Shown: positions 20,932 through 31,500 of the stretch, one piece after another | How positions within the stretch are numbered: position 1 is the first letter of the stretch | Layout: the number at the start of each line of letters is the position of its first letter | Assembly (NCBI GenBank): GCA_024803745.1 | Contig: JANJXV010000160.1 | Coordinates: 506,001-570,000, forward strand | Origin: Megascapheus bottae | Taxonomy: Eukaryota > Chordata > Mammalia > Rodentia > Geomyidae | DNA length: 64,000 nt | Direction: 5' to 3' | Made by a program: the position numbers and the translations under genes | The notes under the pieces: generated by a model | Databases searched by the model: none | The model's input: the letters and a program-made list of their open reading frames with translations, nothing else | Told to the model about the DNA's origin: nothing

Positions 20932-21190
20932 GCTTTTTTTCCCCTCATTGCCTGTGGCAGGTTCTTTGCAAAGATGTCTGTAATTATTCCCGTCTCTGGA
21001 TCACACCCAGGCTGTGCAGTTTGGCAGTATCTCCCCTTAGGAAGTAGAGTCTATTTATCCACCTCTTGAGTTCAGTTTGGCTTCCATGGTTGCCTTGGCC
21101 CAAAAGAATCAAGTAGACATGACAGTGTGCCAATGCTGAGGCCGGGCTTCACGAGCATTCCTGCATCTCTGCTCTCTGTATGCCCTGCTC
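20932..21190 (+). repeat. MLT1-type MaLR LTR fragment, sense
   Basis: GTAGAGTCTATTTATCCACCTCTTGAGTTCAGTTTGGCTTCC followed by CAAAAGAATCAAGTAGACATGACAGTGTGCCAATGCTGAGGCC follows the MLT1 LTR consensus ('gtggagtctatttccccaccccttgaatctgggctggcc'). It is an old non-autonomous ERVL-MaLR LTR piece without coding capacity. Confidence 0.6.
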
Positions 21191-21374
21191 AGGTTCAACT
21201 CAGTGAGCGCTGAAGAGCTCGTGGCTCAGAACAGAATCAGTGAAGGACTCGGCCAAAGGAACAAAGCTAAACCGCCCGACCCCATCCCAGAGGGTTCCAT
21301 ACGTTGGTTCCCGACACAGCGCTGCTCAGACATGGCAGTGGGAGAATGAGGGAGGGGGAGATGATTAGACCCAT

Positions 21375-21705
21375 TCATTATTGGAACCCTAAGTTCCTGG
21401 CACTATTTGGAGGTGGTAGTGATTAAGTTGACAGTGCCTGGATGAGGAAGTGCCTGCCTCTGAAGGGTGTTCTGCATGGCCCCTTCCCGTCCCTCTCTCT
21501 GCCTCCTGGCTTTCACAAGGTGAGCAATTCTGGGCTCCAACACTCAACCCCACCCTGGGCCCTCAGCCATGAAGCCAAGCTATCCCTGACTGAATCCTCT
21601 GCAAGTATAAGCAAAAATAAAATGTTTCCTCACCGAAAATGGCTCCTTCTGGGTCTTCACCATACTACTGGAAAAGTCTGACTAGCCAGAACACAGAGAA
21701 CAAAG
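21375..21705 (+). repeat. MaLR-family LTR (MT/ORR1/MST type), sense
   Basis: GGAGGTGGTAGTGATTAAG, TCTGAAGGGTGTTCTGCATGGCCCC, CTCTCTGCCTCCTGGCTTTCACAAGGTGAGC, CTGACTGAATCCTCTGCAAG and AAAATAAAATGTTTCCTC match the order of a MaLR LTR ending near its polyadenylation region. The internal open frame at 21442-21681 is LTR sequence and not a gene. Confidence 0.6.
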
Positions 21706-21835
21706 CAAGAGCAAACAAAGGCAATTATTATTTTTACTGGCTCGGTTCTGTAGTGGCTTTGGGCTCTCAACCCATAGCTGACCCAATCCTCTCCAAACTC
21801 CACAGGCAGCGTGAGAGTTTGTAAATCCTCCTATG

Positions 21836-21908
21836 GATTTGAGGTGCTTGCCTAGCGTGTGAGGAGACCCACCCTCCCCAGGTTCCATCCCCAGCACCAC
21901 AAAATAAT
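21836..21908 (+). repeat. ID-like tRNA-derived monomer, sense
   Basis: GGTGCTTGCCTAGCGTGTGAGG and GGTTCCATCCCCAGCACCACAAAATAATAC are the anticodon-arm/B-box part and tail of an ID element. The left end is weak. It has no right monomer. Confidence 0.65.
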
Positions 21909-22378
21909 ACATGAATATGTAGATTAATAACTGTGTATACATTTGCATAGATATCTACAGACGAGTTGGAGAGCCTCCCTTCTCTGATGACAGCGCTCTA
22001 AGGAGAGCATACTCGTCTTGTTTAGAAGACAATTCAATGATGATAACTCACTTTTTGCATGATGGAGCCCTGGGCTACTTTTCTGAGTTCATCACTCAAA
22101 AAATCTCCCAACAGCTTGCCATTCTCTGACCACGTTGCCATTTCTTTCATCCCTATGCAGGCCCTTAGTATAGCACTTACTGCATGCTCGCTCTCTCTCT
22201 CTCCTCCCCCCCTTCTCTGAAGACTCCTTTCCCCTGAGTGCAAATGGCTGCCTCCTCTTCCTGATTGAAGTCTTGGCTCTGGTGGTCACTCCACAGTGGG
22301 TCTCCCAGGTCCCCCATGGTCATAGGCATTGTCTGTACTCTACTCAATTCATTCTATTAAAATAACAATGCTTATCAG
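21909..22378. other. Non-repetitive sequence, no gene seen
   Basis: A CT-rich patch lies at about 22189-22215. Nothing else is recognisable. Confidence 0.3.
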
Positions 22379-22605
22379 AGCTGGGCGTCAGGGGCTCACA
22401 CCCATAATCCTTACTGCTCAAGAGGCTGAAATCTGAGAATCATGGCTCGAAACTAAGTCGGGTCAGAAAAGTCCAAGAGACTCTTATCTTCGATGGAGCG
22501 ACAAAACACCAGAAGCAGAGCTGTGGCTCAAGTGGTAGAGTGTCAGTCCTGAACAAAAGAGCAAAGAGAGAGTCCCCAAGTCCTGAGTTCAAGCCCTAGG
22601 ACACA

Positions 22606-22606
<1 letters not shown>
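22379..22606 (+). repeat. B1-left/Geo-like-right dimeric SINE, sense
   Basis: GAGCTGGGCGTCAGGGGCTCACACCC, GAGGCTGAAATCTGAGAATCATGG, GAGACTCTTATCTTCGATGG, GCTGTGGCTCAAGTGGTAGAG and CTGAGTTCAAGCCCTAGGACAC in family order. Its tail is an (AC)n array instead of poly(A). Confidence 0.8.

Positions 22607-22657
<51 letters not shown>
22607..22657 (+). repeat. (AC)n microsatellite at a SINE 3' end
   Basis: About 25 AC units begin exactly where the SINE tail should be, so the tail probably seeded the microsatellite. Confidence 0.95.
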
Positions 22658-22662
<5 letters not shown>

Positions 22663-22719
22663 TATAAATATAACTTCATTGGTATCTGAAAAGATCACTA
22701 CAGCACCAAATGGAGAAGA

Positions 22720-22800
22720 CATTCTCTGAGGACAGGAACTGTATCTCCCATATCCACTACCAGACCCCTAGTATCAGTCCAGGAGCCCACCAACAATTAA
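22720..22800 (+). repeat. Possible L2 3' end fragment
   Basis: GAGGACAGGAACTGTATCTCCCATATCC followed by CAGACCCCTAGTATC resembles the L2 terminus ('gagggcagggactttgtctg ... cctagcacagtgcctgg'). Confidence 0.35.
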
Positions 22801-22854
22801 GTAATTGATAGGTGACCTCAGGAAGGCAAGAGGGCCCTTTGGTCCAGACAGATC

Positions 22855-22965
22855 TCCAATTTTCTAACCCTCTCTCTCCTTCCCCATTTCTGTCTCCCTC
22901 CCTCAATCCCTCCTTCGCTCCCTCCCTCCCTCCTTCTCTCTCTCCTTCTCTCACCCACCCCCAAA
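22855..22965 (+). repeat. Pyrimidine-rich low-complexity tract
   Basis: About 110 bp of CCTC/CTTC units on the plus strand. The overlapping Ser/Pro-rich and Gly/Glu/Arg-rich frames are artefacts. Confidence 0.85.
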
Positions 22966-23935
22966 CCCGAGTAGCTTGTGAAAAATATAGCAAGAATTAT
23001 GTCCTATGACTGCCAGATGTGCAGCCCAAGAAGGAAGTGGAATTAAACCTGAAAATCACATCAACAGGCAAAGCCATGCTGTGAGGCCCTATTAAAGCCA
23101 CAGCGAGCAGACTGCTGTTGTCTCCCCATCTCATCAACAGATGATGAAGGAAAAGGGGAAAAATATCAACCCCCCTCTTTGTGGGGGGGTCTTTCTGGGG
23201 TGGGGGTGGAGAAGGGATGATGACTCCCCTCGATCTCTCAGTTCCATGTGTGACGTCCTTACAGGCACAAAGGAAAACCGTCTCAAATCTTGTCTGTCCT
23301 AAGAGGCTGGGGGTACCTGCTTTAATGAACTACTTTTGTGGACAAGTTGCCCCCCATGGGCCTCTGCTCAGCTCCCCACTCCTGTCTCCCCAGCAGAGAA
23401 AGAAATGGATGCCTTATGTTCTTCATCTAGTTTTGGCTCAGCCTCACAGAACCAAATCAGCCTTGTAAATGAAACTAGGGGAGACCCCGCCTTTACTGCT
23501 GGGGTCACAGGAAGGCCACAGAGACATCTTGCTGGACCTACATGGTCGCATTCATTTGAATGAGTGACAATATATGAACGTAAGGGATTTTATACTAAAA
23601 TAAAGTACCTATGTCCAGTTTCTCCTAGAAAAACCAGTCATCATGGAGCCCACATTCCCCCAGCCCCAAACGCTGCCACTGTTGATGAAGATTAAATGTC
23701 TGGACTTCATCTCAGCTCACTTCACATAATGTCACTTCTATACCTCATAGACACTGAGTCTGCAGCCTTTCTTACACCTACATTTACAAACACACTTGTT
23801 CACAGAGTAGTGAAAGGAACAGACATCAACTCTTGGTGGTCAAACCCGCTGCAGGCCATGAACAGCCATCTTTGCTAGATAGTCATCTTGAACTGAAGAG
23901 AAGAGCCAAGATTTTTCTGTAGCCTTCACCTGGAG
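22966..23935. other. Non-repetitive sequence, no gene seen
   Basis: Short open frames at 23181-23468 and 23336-23563 overlap in different frames and show no recognisable domain. A G-rich stretch lies near 23181-23212. No repeat family was recognised. Confidence 0.35.
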
Positions 23936-24468
23936 TGAGGAGGAGGAGGAGGAGGAGGAGGAGGAGGAGGAGGAGGAGGAGGAGGAGAAGGAGGAGGAGG
24001 AGGAAGAGAAGAACAAGAAGAAGAGCAGGAAGGAGAGGAAGGGAAGGAAGAGAATGAAGAGAAGAACCAGAAGAAGAAGAGGAGGAGGAAGAGGAAGAGA
24101 ATGAGGAATGATGAAGAGAAGAACAAGAAGAAGAGGAGGAAAGGAAGAGAATGGGGAGGATGAAGAGAAGAACAAGAAGAAGAGGAAGAGGAAGAGGAAA
24201 GGAATGAGGAGGATGAAGAGAAGAACAAGAAGAAGAGGAGGAGGAAGAAGAAGGGGAGGAGGAGAATGAAGAGAAGAACAAGAAGAGGAGGAGAAGAAGA
24301 GAATGAGAAGGACAAAGAGAAGAGCAAGAAGAAGAGGAGGAGGAAGAGGAGGAGAATGAGGAGGAGGTGGAGGAGGAGGAGGAGGAGGAGGGGGAGGAGG
24401 AGGAGGAGGAAGAGGAGGAGGAGGAAGGAAAAGAAAAGGAGGAAGAGGAGAAGGAGGAGGAGGAAGAT
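23936..24468 (+). repeat. 530-bp GGA/GAA purine tract
   Basis: An interrupted array of GGA, GAA, GGAA and AAGAAG units, almost entirely A/G on the plus strand for over 500 bp. It breaks into blocks sharing higher-order units such as GATGAAGAGAAGAACAAG, which recurs several times. Long open frames on either strand (poly-Ser/Leu/Pro, poly-Glu/Arg/Lys) are artefacts. The tract could form triplex (H-DNA) structures. Confidence 0.97.
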
Positions 24469-24734
24469 GACATTCTCTCTGCATAAGCACCAGCTTTGGC
24501 TATGATTAAAGATCATCTCAGAAGAATAGAAACACAAGGGGAAAATGGCAAGAACAATCATAACGAATACAATCATAAATACAATCATGTACGGTGGATT
24601 GCCGACTGTTCAAAATCCATATCTCCATACCGTTACCCTGCCGTAGCTAACTGGAGCATAAATGTGGGTCCCGTGTGCCTTTGGTGCCTCTAAGGACTCT
24701 GGAATTTCTAGGACCTTAGTAGATGAAGAAAAAC
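24469..24734. other. Short unique stretch
   Basis: No gene or repeat recognised. Confidence 0.3.
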
Positions 24735-24968
24735 ATACGCACCCCCAACCCAGGAGTCAGTACCCACCATGATGGTTAAGATCAAACAGGTATGGCTCCA
24801 AGCCTGACTTGCCCTTATCTCTGTAGCTTCCAGTATATCCCCAGGCCTTGTTTTTTTTTTAATCTGTAAAATGGGTATAACAACAAATGTGCTAACCTGA
24901 AACGTTTGTTGGGAAGGACAGATCAGTTTGAGGTGTACAGCATGCTTGGCACAATGTTCTGGCACGCC
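24735..24968 (+). repeat. MIR, sense
   Basis: AATCTGTAAAATGGGTATAACAACAAATGTGC, GTTTGTTGGGAAGGACAGATCAG and GCATGCTTGGCACAATGTTCTGGCAC match the MIR 3' half in order. GGTTAAGATCAAACAGGTATGGCTCC upstream fits the MIR 5' part. Confidence 0.7.
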
Positions 24969-25194
24969 ATGGATAGGACTGTGTTTCCATGATCCGTTTT
25001 GACATAGGACCATAAAGATCCCAGGGTCTTAATCAGGGGCCGGCTGATGCTGACACAGAATTCAAGAAATTCTGCAGCTGGCTCTAGGAACCATAAACGC
25101 GAGCAGGGAATGGTCCCAGAAGGAGTTGGGAGAGACATTTTCAGAACCACAGAGGTTCTTACCTCTTACATTCCTCCTCTCCTTACCACCCCAG

Positions 25195-25463
25195 CTGCCA
25201 AGATAAGCCACCTCGAGGAATCATCAGGAAAGAAATATCACATCACAACTGCAGAACTTGAGCATAATATACTGCAGACTCAAGAGGGAGAGGGGAAAGA
25301 GAAAACTAAAATAAAAACTGTAAATTTATTACAAGGTTCAATATTTCTGTCTGAAAAAGAAATCAAGAGTTCTACAGTTAGTACTGAAAATCCAAAGTAC
25401 TACGTTTGCTACAAGAACTTGAATTTTATTTTACCAGAAACAAACTTTTATATGGATATGTAA
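25195..25463 (+). CDS. Candidate terminal exon, product unknown
   Basis: A strong acceptor (pyrimidine-rich TTCCTCCTCTCCTTACCACCCCAG ending at 25194) precedes an open frame of about 89 codons that ends in TAA at 25461-25463, with AATAAA about 15 bases further on. The frame enters with two bases of a split codon (CT, GCC, AAG). The predicted peptide is Lys/Glu-rich (SHLEESSGKKYHITTAELEH near its start) and matches no family I know. GT at 25460-25461 followed by AAGC could instead be a donor. The frame is also open upstream of the acceptor, so chance is possible. No plus-strand partner exon was found. The exon lies exactly at the change to AT-rich DNA. Confidence 0.22.
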
Positions 25464-26945
25464 GCTTTGTTTTATAAAAATAAAACATGAAGTAGAACAA
25501 GTAATTGAAATGGAGTAATTTTTTACAAGATATATACTTAAGAATGACGATGAAGAATTTTATGTAGAGAATATATTTTCTAAATATTTCGTAAGAAAGT
25601 TATCTAGTCAGACCACAAAAAATTTGTCAGAATATTTATCTTACGAGTTGCAATAACAATAACTATCAAATACAGGTTGTAGGGCATGTGCTTATTTTTT
25701 TCATCCAAAATCCGATGTATTTGAAGACTGTGCCAATACCCATTGGGACAGGTAATATCCAATAGCTTAAATAACAGAGTTTCTATTTCAGATAACGTTG
25801 TATATTATCCAGTGTCTGAAGATATATTCTCTTCGGTAATAATGATGAGGACCTCAATTCAAACATCTGTCATTATTCTGTTCTCACTCCAAAACTGATG
25901 ATGCCTAAGAGTTTGGAAATATACCAATAAAGATTTGCTATCCAAGATAGACCAGACTTTTATCCCTATTAGAAAGTCCAAATAAGGTGAAATTCTGCTC
26001 AGTACTCATACAAAAAAAGGAAGCCCTTATAACTTCATGTGCATTTTGATTAGTGTAACTTCATAAAGACCAAGATGTAAAAGAATAACGATTTGTTATT
26101 TCACAGTGAGGGACGAGAGTACCAGGATTAATATATTGCCAGGCCAACCCAGAACAAAGAATAATCAATGATTTCATTGGGGAAACCTGTGCAAATTTGC
26201 AGAGGAATCCCATAGTATACTGATGAATGTGAAAACCAGGCTAGGACTGACTAGTCTTATTGTACAGCTTTAAAGTGTGAAGAGGGAGGAGTGTTGTAAA
26301 CCAGCTCCCCACGGGGTCTGACAACAATTATTTAAATACTTAAAGTCTCCAGCAATGGCCCTAAGGGCATACAGAAAAATGAAGAAACATTTAATCAAGA
26401 GAATCAAATAAAATCCAATAAAAACAGGGAAAGTCTGTGGCATGAGAGGAATGGTTCCCTCCTTCACCTCTCCCAGCCTAACAGGATAGTAACTCCATTA
26501 CAGTCAGACGTAGTCAGAAACATAAGACTCCCCATCCTTCATAAACCAACCAAGAGTTATGGTACTTTGGGCAGAGTTCCAGGAGAAATATGAGGAAAAG
26601 GATGCCAGCCCTTCTCGTTCAATCCTCCCTTCGCTCAGCTCCATGTTACAGAAGGTAAATTCTAATGACTGTAGGTGAGAAGACAATGTTCCTCTATTCC
26701 CACTATCCAGACCGTGGGGTGAAATGCTTAGAATACTGGAACTCTGATTACAAGGTTTATGGAAAAGCCACCGTAACTGAAACATCATGGCAGCACATGT
26801 GGATTAAAGGAACTGAGAATCTGGAAACAAGCCCTTGTGTTTACTATTGTCTCATCTCCAAAGAGAAAGAGAGATGGGGAAAAGGAGTCCTTCTAGCAAA
26901 TGGCACTGGAACACCTATAGTCTAAACCAAAAGTATTTAAAATTG
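25464..26945. other. AT-rich sequence, no gene confirmed
   Basis: 25495-25660 has a frame with a single internal stop that looks faintly protein-like (KNDDEEFYVENIFSKYF), perhaps a decayed coding fragment, but no homologue is recognised. The remainder has no coding pattern and no clear repeat. Confidence 0.25.
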
Positions 26946-27560
26946 TATTAATGACGCCACCATGAGAGGTAAAAATATAAAATATTTGGAAAGGAAAAAT
27001 GAGGCATAATCTTCAGGTAAGCATAAATCAAAACCAAGATGAAACATCTGCCATTCTGGTTACATAAAAGAGCCCCATAAAATCCAGGGTTGGAAAAGGT
27101 ATCATGAAATCAGAACTCAGAATGGCGGGAACATAAAGAAGTACAGCATTTCACAGATGGCCTAACCATTCTTCAGAAGATTAATACAGACCTACATGTG
27201 ATCCAGCAATTATACCGTTAGGCACACACCCAAACTAAATGAAATTTCTGTCACCCACTACTGACAGTAGCGTCAATCAACCCACAGGTGAAAACTACCC
27301 AAAGCCCACAAGCAAATAAGCAGTAAGAAAGCATGACAAAATCATGTTAGAATACTACAACATGAATAAACTCCGAAAATATTATAGTAAGTGGGAAAAA
27401 TCCTCCACAAAAATATCACATTATATGCTTTCATTGATTTTGAATTGGTTTTGGTGATTGCTGAATAACTAATCCCTTGATAGTCTAAAAATAGCTGAAT
27501 TACATAATTTGTGATACAACTGTATAATGTACAATTTTGTCCTTCAATAAAGTTGCACAT
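26946..27560 (+). repeat. Very old L1 3' part, sense
   Basis: Degenerate L1 landmarks in order: AAATCAAAACCAAGATGAAACATC, AGATTAATACAGACCTACATGTGATCCAGCAATTATACC, TAGAATACTACAACATGAATAAAC and TATTATAGTAAGTGGG. Highly diverged, with no coding frame left. Confidence 0.55.
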
Positions 27561-28180
27561 TTTCTCTATTCATTTCTACTGTATATATGTGCAATAAACG
27601 TACGTGTGTTTAGCAGTGACTACAGAAGTTATTAAGGATCAATATTTCAAGAAAAATAGTCTAACATAATAAAGAGCCATTAGACTAATTACAGCAGAAT
27701 AGAGACACCTTATAAAATAACAGAATTCAGAGATGGATGCTACTTGTCATCCAAACTGATTTCTATAGGAATAGCAGACAAAGTATCTAAACAAGTACAC
27801 CAGGGCATACACATGTTTCTGACATTAAGAGAAAGCATATGGCAGGAACAGAAACCTTGAATTGCAATCACACAATACTTTCAGGAAAGATGAGGGAGAA
27901 ATTCTTGACACTGGGAGGAAGGTAGGAACTAGATTGGCTCATGGATCAGCACAAGTGCAGAACAGGACTTGCTTATTACAAATAGGAACAAGCCAGTTTT
28001 ATGGCACTGTACCACTTCACACTATGTTCTTTACTGTGGTGTACTGAGTCCAGTGACTCGGGGAACATTAGGAGAAATTTTACTCTCAGTGAATATCAAT
28101 CTCTGCAATGTCATTTTCAGAAAACATTCAATAGTCATGTTATCACTTTGGAGTAAATCTCATGGTGGCATTTTTATTAT
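27561..28180. other. AT-rich unique sequence, no gene seen
   Basis: Nothing recognisable beyond short chance open frames. Confidence 0.3.
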
Positions 28181-28181
28181 A

Positions 28182-28440
28182 TTTTATTGTCAGGATAATG
28201 TATAAAGGGGTTAGAGTTATATTTGTCAGACAAAGGGTGTATTACTTCTCAAACCTTGATACCCCTTCTCATGTTTTTGTCCTCCTTTCCCTCCCCCACC
28301 CCACCTAATTATCTGGTTTTCTCCCTTCCCTTCCCTGTTTCGAATAAACAAATAAGTGTGTGTATATATAGTATGCCAGGTAACAAAGTCAGATGCATTA
28401 ACCACATGAGATTCCCGAAAATGGGGGAAAAAAAGAGAAA
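28182..28440 (-). repeat. L1 3' end, antisense
   Basis: TTATATTTTATTGTCAGGATAATGTATAAAGGGG, GTGTATTACTTCTCAAACCTTGATACCCC, TTCTCATGTTTTTGTCC and GGTTTTCTCCC match the reverse of the L1 3' ends at 52.5 and 59.8 kb. The right boundary is unclear. No TSD was found. Confidence 0.7.
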
Positions 28441-29895
28441 AAGAAGCATGTCCCACCAAAACATCCCTATCATGACAAGAGAAAACCCCAAGTTTCCTCC
28501 CATTTCTGTATCTTCAGTTTTCAGAAAAAGATGTGAACCACAGTAGGCAAGCAATATATGTGGCCTGAATGAGCATCTATTAATAGCTTGCCAATATTAG
28601 GTTTATGTATCTGTTTAATAAAGAAATCTTAAGAATGTGTTGAATCTAAGTAACTTTATAAAGGCTCCCCATGTGCTAAGGGTCAGTACACTTATGTTTC
28701 CCATAATCCTTGACTGTATGACAACTAGCTGTCATTCACTTGAAAAAGCCGGGACGATAACAGTGACTGCAATCTCTCCACAACACTGATCTCTGTAGCA
28801 CCTGTCAGATATAACTGATTTGCCAAGGTAAGCAAGAATCTAAGGCTTCATCTGGATTTTTCTATTTTCCTTTGTAATATTTATTTTCCAGAAACCTGAC
28901 TTACATGGTTTCCATGGAAATGAGTGAAATGGTGAAGCACAGAGCTTTCAGAAGAGTGCCACAATGAAAGGAAAAGTTATTTTTGTTAATCATTTATTTA
29001 AAAATATTGATCAATAACACTATATAGAAGGTACTATAGAAAAAAGTTGATTGTTAAGAGTCTAATTCATATCATAGTATATAAATACTGTGAAAAGCCT
29101 ATTTCAATGAATAAAGTAGACATAAGGGAAAAGTCTCTATATACTGACTTACTGGTTTATGTAAATGAATATATTATGAATCAAGTTTAATTGGTAGATA
29201 TACGTACAGATGTTTATTGTCTTAGCCTGACGTCTTATAATACATTTTCTTGATACTTTCAACTCTATAAGCCTCTGCTCTTTTTCAAACTCAATATGCA
29301 GTAAACAATTAAATGGTTAGATAAATAAATGAGATAGAAATGAATTGGACACCTCTAAATATAAATGTTAGATGCACCCAAGAGAGGAGCAGCATTGGCT
29401 CTACTGGCTACTGGTATCAGGAAAAACAGGTACAGAGCTGTGGCACAGCAAAGCACTTACAGCAGGAAGGAGACATAAAACCAATAGCGAAGAGTCCCAG
29501 GAAACACTTGCTATCATGTCTGGCAGAGAAAAGCCTAGGGGCTATAGACTGATTCCCTCGTGAAAAGCAAACACCAAAGACAAAACTCTTTCAACACTCT
29601 CTGCTATTTCTAATTACATTTTTATTATTTGGATGTTATATAGCAATTTTCTTTCCCAAATTAACTGTTTTTAAGTTGGCTTCATTCACATTATCTGCAA
29701 TAGTGACAGTAATTCAGTAGAACAATGTCCTATAAAATCAGAATATGATAGTAGACTATACTTATGAAAGTCCTTATGATTTCAAACTGAATTATTTGTT
29801 TGATGGCTATTGTCATATTAGAATGCTGCTCCTTGATTCTTCTTAATGATTTTTACTGATATGCATGATGTATAGTTTTCTTTGTGCTCAAAAAC
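28441..29895. other. AT-rich sequence with one weak exon candidate
   Basis: Mostly unique AT-rich DNA. CCAAGGTAAGC at about 28829 is a good plus-strand donor, but all frames upstream have stops. The exon candidate at 29461-29519 is listed separately. Confidence 0.3.
29461..29519 (-). other. Weak candidate 59-bp exon, minus strand
   Basis: On the minus strand, GGCTTTTCTCTGCCAG precedes a 59-base segment followed by the donor GTAAGTGC. Two of three frames are open, and one starts with ATG and reads as a short hydrophobic leader (MIASVSWDSSLLVLCLLPA). Such decoy pairs are expected by chance in 64 kb, so this is only a candidate. Confidence 0.12.
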
Positions 29896-29897
29896 TG

Positions 29898-30148
29898 CTT
29901 TTCTGCAGGCTCTGGGGCTTGAAGTCAGGGTCTGGGTGCTGTCCCAAGCCCATTCGTGCTCAACGCTAGCTCTCTTACCACTTAAGGCACAGTGCCATTT
30001 CCACTATTACTGAACGGTTGATTGGAAAGAAGAGTCTCTCAGGCTCTTCTTCCTGGGCTAGCTTCAAACCTTGATCTTCAGATCTCAGCCTCCTAAGAAG
30101 CTTCGAGTATATTACAAACAAGCACCATCAGCATCCAGCTCCAAAACT
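29898..30148 (-). repeat. B1-left/Geo-like-right dimeric SINE, antisense
   Basis: GGCTCTGGGGCTTGAAGTCAGGG, GTCCCAAGCCCATTCGTGCTCAACGC, TTGATTGGAAAGAAGAGTCTC and TCAGATCTCAGCCTCCTAAGAAGC in reverse family order. Fairly diverged. Confidence 0.65.
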
Positions 30149-30960
30149 AATTTTAAGCAATCTTTTGTCATTTTCAGAACTGAAAGTGACAAAGACTCGG
30201 ATCTAAGGTGTAACCTACTTATAGTTCACCAGCTCTCTGAACACGAGAGATGATTCCCAAGTTACATTTTCTTAGATGATTTTAAGAATGCAAATAAACC
30301 CTCAATTTCACTCTAAATGTTTAAGGCCTGACTGGTATTCTAGAAGTCTTTTCCATAAGAAACGGAAATTTTCTTCTACCCTAGCATAAATGGGTTAAAA
30401 TGCTACTTCTGAGGCCCCTACAATTACAACTTACTTGGGTTTGATACGTTCCGATTATACCTCCAAGAATATGTTATCAGGTCAATAAATAATACAAAGC
30501 ACCTTTTCCTTGCTAAGAAAGGACAAGGAAAGTAACACCTTCTGGAGATAGTGAAGGTACTAGGAGATGAGGGTAATGTTCAAAGGATTATACATGGTGT
30601 TTGAAGCTACCTGCCCAACAGAATAACCAATACTACCTGGGAAGACCTGCATTTGATCACTCAGGCCTCACTGCTCACGACCATTATTAAATATTCTCTT
30701 AGTTTCTCAGCAGGCTGCTTTGAAGTTGCCACATGGAACATTTTTCTGCATAAAGAATTATAATTCACAAAAATGAAATGCTGATATGTAGCTACAAGAT
30801 GAAAGCAGATATTAACCTGCATACCGCTCAACTGCTCACTGACCTTGGGTTAAGGTTTATTTCTATCATATATACTGCTTATCTCTTGAGAAGTTCATTT
30901 TACCAGCAGTCAGCACAGCCTTTTGACCATAGGGATGTATTAGATACAGGGGAAATAACC
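30149..30960. other. AT-rich unique sequence, no gene seen
   Basis: No recognisable repeat or exon. Confidence 0.3.
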
Positions 30961-30964
30961 AAAT

Positions 30965-31500
30965 AATACTGGATACAGTTATGTGTGAGCAAACCAAAAA
31001 TATAAAGAATGTTTTCTGGAAATATAAGGACCTGGGAAAAATGTGTTAAGTAAAGTAAATCAGGTCCAGAGAGAAGAAAGGATGCATGTTTTCCCCTATA
31101 AGTGGAACACAAAATTAATTCATAGATATATAAGTAATCACTCTGGGTAGTATACAAGTGTACATAAGTGTATGAATCAAACTATGATAGATTCAGGGGA
31201 AAAGTCAAAGGATAAAATTTCTTAGAAAGTCTAACTCACAGTTCAACAAAATAATGCCAGAAAATATGGAAGGAAGTATTAAGGAAAGCAGGATAAGGAC
31301 AAATGAAAACAGGAAGAAGGAAGGATGCAGTTACAAAACCTAATATATGTCTTACAAAATTGGGAAAACTGAGGGAAGGTTAGGATTGAGAGGGATGGGT
31401 GGGAATATTGAAAGGGTGACACTGATCATGATGCAGGGTATTCATAAATGACTTTGTTGAAGGAGAACTCCTTTGTACAACTACTTTAAAATTATAAAAA
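30965..31500 (+). repeat. Old L1 3' UTR, sense
   Basis: GTTAAGTAAAGTAAATCAGGTCCAGAGAGAAGAAAGGATGCATG and CCCCTATAAGTGGAACAC fit the end of ORF2 and start of the 3' UTR of an old L1 ('aagtgaaataagccaggcacagaaag ... catatgtggaatct'). GAACTCCTTTGTACAACTAC near the end fits the L1 terminus. Confidence 0.55.

Noticed and set aside
21442..21681. 79-residue plus-strand frame with a following donor-like GGTGAGC
   Set aside because: Lies inside a MaLR LTR.
22607..22657. CRISPR-like regular repeats in the AC, TG and tetranucleotide arrays
   Set aside because: They are eukaryotic microsatellites without unique spacers; nothing in the window is prokaryotic.
23840..24588. Several 190-220 residue open frames on both strands
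   Set aside because: They are translations of the GGA/GAA purine tract (poly-Ser/Leu/Pro or poly-Glu/Arg/Lys).
28700..28840. Plus-strand donor CCAAGGTAAGC as the end of an exon
   Set aside because: All three frames upstream contain stops and no good acceptor was found.
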